Below are positions 9,847 to 20,636 of a stretch of 64,000 bases of DNA, in pieces. Origin of the DNA: Coniferiporia sulphurascens (Eukaryota > Basidiomycota > Agaricomycetes > Hymenochaetales > Hymenochaetaceae); contig NBBA01000008.1 of the NCBI GenBank assembly GCA_002794785.1, positions 1,798,001 to 1,862,000 on the forward strand, written 5' to 3'. How positions within the stretch are numbered: the first letter of the stretch is position 1; the number at the start of each line of letters is the position of its first letter. Both the position numbers and the translations under genes were made by a program. The notes under the pieces were generated by a model. It searched no databases and had not been told where the DNA came from. It saw only the letters and a program-made list of their open reading frames with translations.

Positions 9847-10799
9847 GCACTATCGAATATAGACCCATAGTAACCTAGTATTATATTTGCGAATGGTACT
9901 GTCCAGTGTATGCAGTACACAGTAGTCTGAGATGTACAGTCGCATCGCATCCTCATACAAATCTGCAGTTGCAATATCTTGAGTTCTCTCTCCCGTATCG
10001 TCCCACGTCATCACAGATGACGTCGTGAGCGGCAGTTCTGGAATGTTAGCTAGTCCTAACTCACACTCCGTACGAAGGTTATCAACGTCAGCGAGGAACA
10101 CACCTGCATTGACATCCGTCGCAATGAGTGTGCCACTGCCAGACATGATATCGTCGAACGGAGCTATGAAATTTGCAATAGCTACATAATCACCGACTTG
10201 TAGATGGTCGGAGCAGCCTCAACGAGCTTCCACGCCATCGGGCCACCTCCTTGGACGATTCTGTTATCCTGTAGTGTGATGTGTGAATTTTCTTCCTACA
10301 CAAGAAACGAAGGACCCACTGTAGTATCCAGGCGGACATAGGCTCCGCCATGTCCAGCAAGGTGGGACTGGTTCTTCAGGGTAGACACACACTCAAGGGT
10401 GAAGATGGTCTGTCCGCTGTCCGACGTGTACGAAAAATACGTAAACTGTAATAATGAGCCCATGAGCCTGTCTATTCAGCTGTAGAAAGAACAACTTGTC
10501 GCGGCGTACGGCCATATTGTCTGTGACTGGGCTATCCGGGTTCCACGAGATGATACGGGATCCGTCGGTGGGTCAGGATATGAGTCGTCGACCCAGTGAC
10601 TATATCCGGCATTTTGGACGAGAGTGACTGCACCTGCAATGGATGGGGTTTGGGCGAGAGCAACCATAGCGTACGAGGCAAAAGAGTACTCGAGAGGATG
10701 TATCTGGAGTTGAGGGATCCCTGCAGCGGTCTCAGCTTATTTATGCGCAGAGCTGACTCTTCCGTTTGTATATTGGTTAAAGCGGAAGACTGATGAATT
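9847..10799 (-). pseudogene. Unrecognised decayed coding segment (right-arm copy)
   Basis: Identical inverted copy of 3998-4950. 9947-10056 resembles part of the pseudokinase gene (18848-18989), again as non-continuous coding sequence. It ends about 30 bp inside the outer border of the arm. Confidence 0.45.
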
Positions 10800-10934
10800 G
10801 AAGTGGTAACCTCGGATACCCGTCATGAATGCACTTCAGGCAACCCCTATACAGGGGTCTATTAGACTGTTCTGTCCCATGCCATAATAGACGTCAGGCC
10901 CAAAAATTTTGGGTGAGCCCAGTGGGCCGCCTAT

Positions 10935-12825
10935 TTACGTCAGAAAGAAGGAATGTTCTCCATCCTTGAATGGGAAAGGCGTGCCCGTTATTTTCTCATC
11001 CCATGTCAATTTGAGCTCGTCAATCAACCCTTTAACAACTTCATAGTTCTCATGAGCGATCCATCCATCCCCCTCGCAGTGAAGCGCTGAATATATACCG
11101 TCGACGGCAGCCTCGTAACACCGGAAACTTTCCATCTGTTCCTCGTGTTCCGCGATCTCCTCTGCGGAGAATACGATTGGACACGGTGTGCCAGGCGGGG
11201 CGATAGTATCCCATTTCTCACGCAAATTCACGAGTGCCTCCCGCAAGTCAAACACACCATCTCCCCATGCACGTGTAACGTAAGTAAGAAGCATCATGAG
11301 CTCGTTAATATGCGGGAGACGGCAGGCGGCTACTCGACGCGGATTGTTCGAGATCTTGTCCTCATATATCTTGTGGCGATGGGCCATTCGGAGTTGCAGC
11401 CGATACTCCTTTTGTTCCTCGACACTCAGCTCATCGATGTTGGAAGGAAGGGGCCCGGGGAGCGGACCATCCATGTTTATCTTGTCGCCTTTGTAGACAA
11501 GGGCAGGAGGTATGGATGCATAACTAAAATAAGGCCGAATAGCTGCATGTTGCCAGTCGATGATACCTTGCAAATTCGCGGGACCAGACTCGGATACGAA
11601 CAAGTTTCCGAGACTGACGTCTGGGTGCCACAACGTGGGTGCGCACACCTCGCTATCAGGGGGTGGCATTACAAGCGGAATAGCCTCCTTGTACATCGCC
11701 AGAAGCTTCGAATGCACAGCTTTGTCGTGCATGGGTTTTCGACGGTATAGAGACGAAGTACAATCACGCTGATCAAGAACCTTCTGCTCATTTTCTGCTG
11801 CAGCAACAAAGTACGACGCCGCATCAGTCCCTGAAAGGAAACTAAGTCAGTCAAAGGCCTATTCACTAGCATTAACAAAAGCATCTTACAGGGTCCGCGG
11901 TCTAGAGCCATGTGGGCTCGCTCTCCTCGCCACCACTGATAATCGATTATTGGCCCGATACGATACTTCTCCGATAGCCGCTGAATGGTGGCATCCGTGT
12001 TACCCGATAAAAGAGGAAGGGATTGAAGGTCTTCACTGACGTCTTCTTTGAAGTAGAGGCTTCCAATTTGAGAGAAACGAAGAGATTCGAACTTGGCTTC
12101 CACGTCCAATATATCTGTAAAAATCGGCAGGACCTCCTGAGCCTTGCCGAACCGCGTCCAGCGCTCGCCTAGTTGTACTCCAGGAGTTTCTTCCATGATG
12201 ATGTAGTCGACGCCGACCCGGTTTGCTTGGCCTCGCTTTGCACCACTCCACGTTAAGACTTTGGGAACCAGGAGGTTGAGGACTTCTCGAGCAAATTCGA
12301 GAGTCGCGACCTCGCTTGCGGTCACAAGGTAGGACGGACCAGCCAAAGGGCAGGGCAGGCGCGCAATGACCCTTGACGAGTCATCTAACGTCAGGCGGAA
12401 CGCCTTATTGTAAGATCCTGACGGACCAGTTTTTGCCTCATTTATTTGATTGCGATGAAGTACGAAGACTTGCCTTCCTCAAGTTTTTCAAACAGAGTGC
12501 AGGACTCGGCACCCATGGCTTCGCATGCAACTCGCGCGAGCTCCTCGAAATCGAAGCTGGTGTAACGAACCTTATTCTCTATATTTTGTGCACGAGCACT
12601 CAAAGATATTCTGTGAATTAAGCATATTTCAATCCCAAAAGCAGGGAGGCACTGACGTTCGCGTTCGTTATACAACCAACGCCCGCGAGTATATTGGAAC
12701 AGTTTTTCTCTCTTCCGCAGGCTGGATTGCGTAAAGTGCGATCGAGAGGGTTCCCGGCGATTCCATAACACAGAGGCTTGAGTAACGAAGGATTTGGTCC
12801 AAGAAACAGCTCGCTGCAATGACAT
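10935..12825 (-). CDS. AIM9-like phosphotransferase, copy 2 (intact)
   Basis: Exons 12657-12825, 12474-12578, 11890-12417 and 10935-11830 give 565 residues. All junctions are in phase, and the exon lengths equal those of copies 3 and 4. Residues 1-35 are rich in Arg/Ser/Thr and lack acidic residues at first (MSLQRAVSWTKSFVTQASVL), as in a mitochondrial presequence. GRWLYNE, YIIMEE.PGV, the catalytic loop HPDVSLGNLF and the metal-binding IIDWQ identify the APH-like kinase fold and the Aim9 branch. Known members are mitochondrial or predicted so; the substrate is unknown. Intron 2 is GC-AG (12418-12473, GCAAGT). An upstream in-frame ATG exists at 12867, but the other copies support 12825. It lies just outside the right palindrome arm. 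Confidence 0.9.
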
Positions 12826-12870
12826 GAGTTGTTCAAAGTGGGCGGTAGTAGTTTTCAAGTTTCCCATGGA

Positions 12871-12908
12871 CTCTTACGTAACAAGTGGCGCGGGCCAAAT
12901 ATCCGGTC
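12871..12908 (-). promoter_or_regulatory. Conserved upstream block of AIM9-like genes (copy 2)
   Basis: GGCCCGCGCCAC plus TTACGTAA on the minus strand, about 50-85 bp before the ATG at 12825. Beyond it the sequence differs from the other copies. Confidence 0.5.
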
Positions 12909-14162
12909 AAGCCCCTGAGGCTGGCAGCGCAAATCAATACCCTTTGTGAATGCCGATCATTGCTTGTGTAATCTTACAAACTTACTTTGCCTATTCGCTT
13001 TGGAGGCCGCAAACAAAGTCTTAAACTGCACGGTCGAACTAAGGGAGTATCAGAAATAGATCATGTTTGAACCTGTTTTGACCACTCAAAAACGTACTCG
13101 AACAAGGCCTAAAATAAGACCTAAAACCCCATCATGATACCCCTAATGTAGTGCGGAGGTTTCCCGACTTCAAAAGTCCATCTTAGGAGTGATTAGCGCC
13201 CGGAGACCTTCTCTGCTCACCCTAAACGAGACATGCGGTGACATCTGCTACTGTAGCGTGTCTGATGCGGCGCGCACAACATTGGGAATGGAAGAGCTTG
13301 CGCCACATTTTCCTTCTACTTTTGAACAGCACACTGCCAGCAACAGACTTGTATCATATGATACTTACGAAGGCTACCTGGGCTGCTTTCGCTATTATTT
13401 CATCCCTTCTGAGAGTTTTAGTCCCAATGGAATGACATGCCAAGGTAACAAGAATTTCTTGCTGGTGGTATTGCACCTCCGAGATCTCTGACCACTGCCA
13501 TCTGATCTGATCGATGACTTTTTAGTTTATGTTCTCTGATATGGTTCCTGCGGTTCGTCCCTGTAGACTCCAGATTAATCACGCAGTGGGTTATGAATCT
13601 AAATATAGGCTTCCAACGTGATGGGCACGACATCCGCTCTTGTTCAGAGGCAGGAAGAACCTGTAATTACTAGAGGTCGACAAAGAAAGCGAAAGTTACA
13701 AGTAACCTGTACCTAAGCCTAAGATGAGGGTGTACCCTACTACTTCGCCCCGCCTCCAGTGATCGTGATCGATGTTCAAATACAAGAGCTTCAATATGGG
13801 CAGCCGGCGCCAAAAAAGCTGTGACTCGAAAGATCATCTGACAGACATCACTTTGTTGAACTAGTAAAGAAGCGAGGAGTTTTTCTCAGGCTCCCTCATA
13901 TAAGCTCGACTCTGGTGTCAGTCTCTTCTTGACTTCTCCCATTCTGTACGCTCTGTATACCTTCAAGCCACAACGCTTCCCGTAATGCTATCAACCCGGT
14001 CTGGTGTGGAGCCTATTGATCCCAGTGTAATTCCGATTTTCCTTTCCATGTATGCGCAAGGTACATGTATTCAAATCGCATTCGCTACCATTCTTTGTTA
14101 TGATACCGGTTGAGTTCACAACACATTCAATAGCTGAAACCTTCTTATGATTTGCTCCTTTA
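12909..14162. other. Intergenic, no gene recognised
   Basis: Short ORFs only (the longest, 13189-13491, lacks recognisable motifs or splice context). The end (about 14100-14162) may hold a decayed first exon of the following membrane-protein gene: YDLLL precedes VVTFDKE but in a different frame. Confidence 0.45.
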
Positions 14163-15641
14163 GTCGTCACATTTGATAAAGAGGTATATAAATCTCCGAT
14201 ATCCACTCTTCATCTCTAATTCATAATTTGTTTGATGAATCAGGTTGAATACTTTTGGGTGAGTTTTCCCACTGCAGTACTGCTTCGCCCAACCTCTAAC
14301 CATGTTGCACCCCGGGTTGACAAAGAGTTCGCCCCGCAAGACCGTCAGCATAGTCTATTTTCTTGTAAGTAAACACCACGCCCATCGCTTTTTAGAGTGA
14401 GACACGGATCACTAACCAAGCACACACCTTCCACAGAATCGCTACATAGGGATATTTTCTGTATTGGAGTATATACCGTGTAAGCTTGCCATCTTTAAGT
14501 CGACCACGCACGTCAAACTTGACTTTAACTATTGAAATGAGCTTAGCTTATTCGGATCACACAAATTTAACACTGTACGTACGCCACTGAATCGTATTTG
14601 TACCCCGGTTCATAATCGAGACCATCTAGATGTGAGGGGAAATGTTTCTTCATCATAGGTTGCGTTAATGAGAATACAGGCAACTTTTCCGCATGGGCTG
14701 GGAATTTAGGGGGTGAGCCATTTTTTCCCAAATGGGAGCAAGGCTAACGGTGATTCTGAACTCAGGCTGGATGACCATCGTTCTGATTGACTGTGAGTAC
14801 GTTATTTAGATCTCTTCTCAAATTATCCCGATGCTCTTATCAGACATTCTCTTGATGAGAGTCCTCGCATTATGGTCCGGAGGTACTTGGCTTTACTTTG
14901 GAGTTGCTACTCAGTTTGTGCATCTAAATCTTAACAGAAAGGAAACTGGCCATGTACCTCAGAGCTTTGTTTGCTATAGAATCCACCTTCATGCTAGGAT
15001 TTATAATTAGTATAGTTATAAAAGAAAAAGGTAAGCGAAGAAACTACAACTTTTCCTGCCTAGGAGCGTACTGCTATTGACAAAGGAGCAGTAACTGTAG
15101 GAGGTGAAGAAGGGTATGTCTTTTGCGGCTATAGCGGTACTATTTTTCCTTTATTTGAGATGTTTTACTGGTTCGTACACAACGCTACATAGTGGTGATT
15201 TCGTGCTCACATCATGATAGGACGGCTGCACTTGTATTTGAGCTTATCTTAATGGTCCTGGCTCTCTACAAAGCTGCCTCTATTTGGCGGGATTCGGCCG
15301 GATTTAAAGGCGTCGGCCTTGTCAAAGTTCTCATCCTCGATCAAGCGTTCTACTTTTCCATGTGATTATTTCACGTTTCCTTCGTTTCGGCTGATTTAAC
15401 ATCATTTACTAGTATAATGATATGCGGTGTAGCGCACATCACATTTAACTGGGTGGATCAAGAAACCTCCTCCAACGCAGCATTTAATATAGTGCAGGGT
15501 GTGTTAATGAGCACTACCTTTCCTTGCATAGTAGGTTGCCGACTGCTGGTACACTTGAATGAGGCTGCCGAAACGGGCGTCAATGGAGGCACGAGCTACA
15601 GGCCAGGGGCTCGGAGTGTAAGCGACATGCAATTTTCATAA
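14163..15641 (+). CDS. DUF6533-type multi-pass membrane protein (copy A), 5' end uncertain
   Basis: Basidiomycete-specific integral membrane family of unknown function. Exon fragments read in order are VVTFDKE, VEYFW, SSPRKTVSIVYFL, NRYIGIFSVLEYIP, a stretch near 14690, ILLMRVLALWSG, ERKLAMYLRALFAIEST, ELILMVLALYKAASIWR, LVKVLILDQAFYFS, and the last exon from about 15413 (VNGGTSYRPGARSVSDMQFS, stop 15639-15641). Most junctions have good GT/AG signals and keep phase. The conserved LALYKAA and LVKVLI.DQA.YF motifs are clear. The first exon appears to carry a one-base frame break near 14150-14162, so the gene may be damaged at its start. From 14970 onward it lies in a repeat whose inverted partner ends the window. 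Confidence 0.7.
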
Positions 15642-16100
15642 ATCTTGGTGTAGGCTTTCGGTCGTTCCGGATTTTCTAGAGCACAGACACACAGCGTGCA
15701 TGAGGTGAATTGCGGCATAAATAGTGGCCCTTCCAGCTGCTTTTAGTCTATTTATAGCGCTATATCTTCCGATTCCGATTTTCCCTTAGCCCCTTTCGCT
15801 TCTCTCTTGTTCAACGGTCCTTTCACTGTTTGTAGGGCTAGAAATCACATATGTACGTTTTAATGGACCATCCTGAGCTTTAACTATTGCGTTATTTTGA
15901 TTTATGAGTGATGCATACACGCGAGATCGAGCGTGCATGCCTAAGGTTCGTACTGCAGGCAGGAAGCATTACGGCCACCCGGCACCGTACCGTTCCGGGA
16001 ATCTGCTGCGACCTTGTACCACACTTAATAGTGCTCGGAATGTGCACAGAATTTTAGCCGCAGACGCGTCCCGCCCGGAGTTTGAGGAAAAGAAAAACTA
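14970..16100. repeat. Long inverted repeat, copy A
   Basis: About 1.13 kb matching 62885-64000 in reverse orientation (sum of paired positions about 78970-78975), with scattered substitutions and a few small indels. It spans the 3' half of the DUF6533-type gene and about 450 bp downstream. At 14970 the partner reaches the window end, so the true repeat is probably longer. Confidence 0.9.
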
Positions 16101-16104
16101 GAGT

Positions 16105-16730
16105 AACATCTAGCATAGCTGGCCCGTGTCATGTCCAAACTCCGCGTCCACTGGACCCTCTTTATTGCCACTGAATTTACTGCATAAAAAAGGTACCGAT
16201 TTTTGTCAACATGCAAATCTGTCCCAAAACTTTTTGCAGGCGCTGACCTGACCCGCCGGGTCGGGTCGGCAGCGGGTCGGCCGGGTCAGGTCGGGGGTCA
16301 GCCAAAGCTGGAAATCCCGACCTGGGTCAGGGTCAGGGTCGGGCAAAAATTGACCTGACCTGACCCGACCCGACCCTTGAGAACACTAGGACTCAAGCGA
16401 CCTCAAGCCAACCCAAATGTCTTCGTCCCGAAGGGTAAAAAGAAGCGGTGAGAGGACAGATTCATTGTAGATCCGATTCACATGAACTAGTAGCACGAGG
16501 AACAAACCCAAATATAGTTATTTCCCAGACTATTTTGATCAACCATTTGCGATATGCTATGGCCTTTTTTCCGCAGTACCATCAACTGTACTGCTTTTGA
16601 AATACAGGGGCATGCTAAATCCAGAATATAAAAGACGGCCATTAGGGATTCACAAATAGCAGATAGAATAACAGTTCCAATAAGGATATAGAAAGCGGCA
16701 ACAATAATGCCCGCATTTGCTTCCCGTGTA
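16105..16730. other. Intergenic with a GC-rich direct/inverted repeat tract
   Basis: 16237-16375 is made of alternating GGGTC/GGTCAGG units on one side and GACCTGACCCGACCC-type units on the other, so it can fold into a hairpin of imperfect arms. The surrounding sequence has no supported gene. Confidence 0.6.
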
Positions 16731-17012
16731 GTATGGTGCCAGCCAAATCATAGTGGAAAAACGACCCAGTTTTGCCAACAACACTAGATCCATCCAAAAA
16801 TTATCATCGGCAATCAATACAGATTTCAGACTGGGCCCTGAGGGTTTGGTGTTGTGTTTGATATAGTAGTATGCTGAAGAAGTGGCGTTTGATATATGCT
16901 GAAAAAGCGGTGTTTGGTACTATGTGCTTAAAACTTAAAACTGGGGCTGTACTATAGGTGGCGTATTACTAAAAGTGAAGCTGGTACCAGAGAGCACGTA
17001 TCTAACAGAGAG

Positions 17013-17019
17013 TATAAAT
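17013..17019 (+). promoter_or_regulatory. TATA box of the decayed 141-aa gene copy
   Basis: TATAAAT at the position equivalent to 9122-9128, followed by the equivalent UTR intron (17128-17191). Confidence 0.55.
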
Positions 17020-17194
17020 ACAGCAGCTCAACTGCCTGGACGGTATCCAATCGACTTTTCTGCTCCCCCAACTCCAGAACACTACTAGACTCCAGTTTAT
17101 ACCAGACCACCTGTCCTAATCTTTCTGGTAAGCTGAAAAGTCTGCGTTGACACTCATAATGTCCTGCTACTATTACTAATAATCCTTGCAGAAG

Positions 17195-17660
17195 ATGTCA
17201 GCTACGGTGGTGGTCCAGTTCCTCGCTGAGCACAGAGTTGCCACGGTGTTTTTACATAGTAAAGAAGTGACACCACTGCTCGAAGAGGTAATCAGAAACT
17301 TACTTTCTCATTTATTTATATTTTGCGGCTTCAAACTAAATATCTCTTAAGACCCTCTTCAATGATGTTACCACTAACGTTGGAACGGCTACCGATGGCA
17401 GCCGCCTATGGCCTTGTGCTCGCACCGTCGCAGAGATGACAAAAAGATTGGAATTCGCTTTGACTGGGGCCAGAAGTTTCAAGACACGTTGAAGAAGTGG
17501 TAAAGGAACATGGTCGTTCAATTTAATGCCGATGCTGAGACCCTGGCAGGCAATCAAGGACATAGTAGGAAAGGGTGGAGCCCACGATATGCGAGTCATT
17601 GCTATGCTCCCCCTCAACAACGATGGCTCTGCTCTTCATCCATTGACCAGGAGACTTTGA
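17195..17660 (+). pseudogene. Decayed third copy of the 141-aa gene
   Basis: The ATG at 17195 follows a UTR intron as in the intact copies. Exon 1 (17195-17287) is open: MSATVVVQFLAEHRVATVFL. It aligns with MSLKIQFVAATKVAATFLRK, with three extra codons. Exon 2 begins TLFNDVTTNVG (NLFKEVSKNVG in the intact copies). Near 17410-17430 about eight extra bases shift the frame, and a stop follows at the codon after KKW (about 17502). The reading frame is therefore lost. The 3' end runs into an inverted partial copy of itself. Confidence 0.85.
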
Positions 17661-17895
17661 ACATTCAGTTTACTCTGAATATTCAAAGTCTCCTGGTCAA
17701 GAGATGGATGAAGAGCAGAGCAATGATTCGCTTGTCGTGGGCTCCATTCTTTTCCACTACATCCTTGATTGCCTGGGTCTCAGCATCAGCATTAAACTGA
17801 ACGACCATGTTTCTTTACCACCTCTTCAACGCGTCTTGAAACTTCTGGCCCCAGTCAAAGCAAATTCCAATCTTTTTGTCATCTTTGCGACGGAT
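17430..17895. repeat. Fold-back inverted duplication of the 141-aa pseudogene
   Basis: The second exon of the pseudogene (about 17430-17668) is followed, after a loop of about six bases, by its own reverse complement (17675-17895). The centre is CATTCAG-TTTACT-CTGAATATTC. The arms are about 220-240 bp with a few mismatches and small indels. A transcript across it would form a long hairpin. Confidence 0.9.
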
Positions 17896-18779
17896 CGAAC
17901 TATGTACAAAGGTTTCACCATTGCAGACCACCTCTCTCACTCCCACCCCCCCTCCCTCCGCCGCATACTATAATGTGGAGCAGAATGCGACAAGTTAGTA
18001 ATAGTCTCATATCAAACCAGCGATCGAGAAACTTACCTGCGGCGCAACCCGCAGGAGGGATATCCCGTGCCACTCGAGCACCCCTTACCAGAAGGCCACA
18101 CTCCCGACAGCTCAGCAATGAACAGAGTGATCGAATCGAAGCAGAACCAGCGTGGCCAGCGCCAGAACACCCTCTTCGGTCACCCGTTCCACTGCCTGAC
18201 TGCCGAAGAGCGTAGGACCCTATAGATATAAAGGCGCACGATTGGCCTGTGACACGGGACATCCCTCCCCCGCTCCCTTCACACCTCCCGAGGGGAGCGG
18301 CGCAATGGAAAAAAAAACCGCAAGCGGTAAAAAAAAAAAAAACCCATCTCGACAACAACGACAGGATTTTCCAGAGTCCAGACCAGCTGGAACGAAATCT
18401 GGAAATAAAGAGTGTGAGCTCGCGCCGGGCGAATAAAGAAAAAGAATTCGCTGCTTAAGAAGCCTCCGAGTCGATCGTCCCAATCTTTGGCAGCCAAGAT
18501 GTCCGCGTCACGAACATCTGCGAAGGAAAGGTAACTCAGCGAAGTATTTTATTGCACAGGTCGGGGACCTTGTACGAAATCCCGGCCAATTAGGCTAACA
18601 GAAAGAGAAGGTGCCTCTTCCCCTACTGCCAGCCAACCGGTCCGGGATCTCGACGAGCAATAAAAGGAAAGTGTTACTCAGCTTCGATCGACTGTCACAT
18701 CCCGCCTCCCGCCACGTCACACCCGCCCCGCGCCCCATCACACCACGTCACGTCCCACGCCCCCCGCTCCCCTCATCCC
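17896..18779. other. Intergenic, GC-rich, no gene recognised
   Basis: Contains poly-purine/poly-A runs near 18308-18345 and a TATA-like sequence near 18226, but no ORF with a recognisable product. Confidence 0.4.
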
Positions 18780-20636
18780 CTAATCCTCCTCCACCTGCAT
18801 CCTCAACATCCGCTTCACCGCTCTCTTGAAGTCCGAGACGCAAAGTCGCATCCTCATACGAATCGGCAGTTGCGACGCCTTGAATTCTCTCTCTTGTATC
18901 GTCGAGAACCAGGGATTGCTCGGTGGCCTTTGCAGCAGAGGACGAGTAGGCACGGTTGGGGCTAGTCCTGGAACGTCAGCTGATCCTAACCCGCTCGAGC
19001 TACGCTCCCAAATGCCTCCGGCTTCAGTGAGGAACCGTTCACAGAGACGCGCCTGCTCCTCAGTGAAGTGCACTAGGATCCCTCCGTGAGGGCCAAGAGC
19101 AAGCTGAGGGACGAAATCTCCTGCAGTTTGTACGGCCTGCCCGTCGTCGCTAGCGAACATCGACTCGGGGGGCGACGACTCGACCAAACTCGGTGTCCGC
19201 GCAGGATAGTCGGGTGTCGCGTTGCCAATACCCCAGCTCCCTGATACCCCCAATTCGATCGGAATTTCGTCGTCCGGCATCTCGAACAGCCCGCGTACGT
19301 CCCTGTCGAGGCGCTCCAAGGCGGAACGAGCAGGCCCGCCTTCTTGCTGCTCGCGCTTCCCAATCGTTGGACGCAGAGACGTAATGTATGCTTTTTCATC
19401 GGCGTCCATAGACCATGGCAAGAAAGACGTGTTTTTGTCGACCAAGACGTTCTCCTTGTCAAGCGTCTTGCCCGTACTCGCTACACCTGGCGCCGGCAGC
19501 CACTCCACTAGAGACGATGATAAAGTCAAATTATGAACAGTATTAAAAATGGTAAACTTGCCTGGAAGATCGTAGTCGCCCTTCTCAACTCTATCCCACT
19601 CTCTGCGGGAGGCACAGCGTGGTCAGTAAATCGCTTGACCATCAGAAAATGAAAAGAACTTACATCCCCTCCAGATACTCCGTATCTATCGCATCCTCCA
19701 ACGTCAGACGCAAGATCGCAATCTTCTCCAACAGCCTCGAGACAAGCTGCTTAGAATAAAAGCACCAACCCAACTCGTCCGAAAACCCCACGTCCTGCGT
19801 CAACGTCCTGCGTTCGCATTCGCCATAACTATTCCCCTTAAACGGACTCTCTCCCGAATAACAAAAATAGATCGTACAACCTAACGAAAAGGCATCCGCT
19901 TCGAACGAATACGGAAGCCCTCCCAGGACCTCAGGTGCCGTGTAGCCCGGCGTACCGCACGCCCCGCGTATGGTCTGACTGTCTCGTGTCGTAAAGTCAA
20001 CCGCAATACCGAAGTCTGAAAGCACCGCGCGCCCGCGCTCGGTGAGAAGAATATTTTCAGGCTTGACATTGCGGTGTACGATCCCTTGGTCCTTGAGGAA
20101 CAGGAGTGCATACACCAGCTCAGCTGTAATGCACCTAATATGTGTCGGGTTCAGGGCTCCTCTCGCTCGCCTGACCGCAATAGCCAATGTACCGCCTGGA
20201 ATGTACTCCTGTACGCAATTTAAGTGAGTAAAGGAGAAGAGGGGAGCAAATTGAAAGATCATACTGTGACGATATATCGGTTGAATGCATCACAAAACGT
20301 CGCCTCTAACTGCACCACCTTAAGCAACCCCGCCTCCCTCAACTTCTTCAATATCTCCGCCTCGTTCTTCGTTATCTCCTTGCACGACACTCCAATCAGG
20401 CTTCTCTTCACCACCTTGACCGTACAACGGCTGACCGTCTTCTTGCCGCCGTTCTCCACCTGGGAGCGCCGGGCAAGATAGACGTCGCATGTGTTATTGT
20501 GTCCAACGAGCCTCTCGAATTCGTACTTTTCTAGTCCCACCGCAAGCCCGTGGCGGACGAGACGCTTCTCGCTGCACGGCTCGATGGACGGCTGGGAAGA
20601 CGACTGGGGAAGCAGAGATGACGATGTCGCAGACAT
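18780..20636 (-). CDS. Protein kinase-like protein, probable pseudokinase (HRN)
   Basis: Exons 20265-20636, 19664-20208, 19562-19602 and 18780-19507 give 561 residues in phase. The kinase fold is clear: TVKVVKRS (beta-3 lysine), NEAEIL (helix C glutamate), HRNVKPENILL, SDFGIAVDF, GTPGYTAPEV and EADAFSLGC. The catalytic-loop Asp is replaced by Asn (HRN, codon AAT), and the glycine loop reads VGHNNTCDVYL instead of GxGxxG. Phosphotransfer is therefore doubtful; the DFG Asp, the Lys and the helix-C Glu are kept. The last 250 residues hold no recognised domain and end in a basic stretch (MRMRLCVSDFKRAVKRML). The intron 19508-19561 is GC-AG (GCAAGT). Part of the 3' coding sequence has decayed relatives in both palindrome arms. 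Confidence 0.82.

Larger units (their letters stand above)
8706..10829. repeat. Right arm of large inverted repeat
   Basis: Reverse complement of 3968-6091. This arm is probably the original, because here the AIM9-like gene continues intact across the inner border whereas the left arm is cut. The outer border is at about 10829; beyond it the flanks differ (poly-T stretch on the left; on the right, sequence leading to the 3' end of AIM9 copy 2). Confidence 0.95.

Noticed and set aside
13189..13491. 100-aa plus-strand ORF
   Set aside because: No splice context, no motif, and not found in any other repeat copy.
15904..16101. 65-aa ORF partly shared with repeat copy B
   Set aside because: The frame is not conserved between the two repeat copies and no motif is present.
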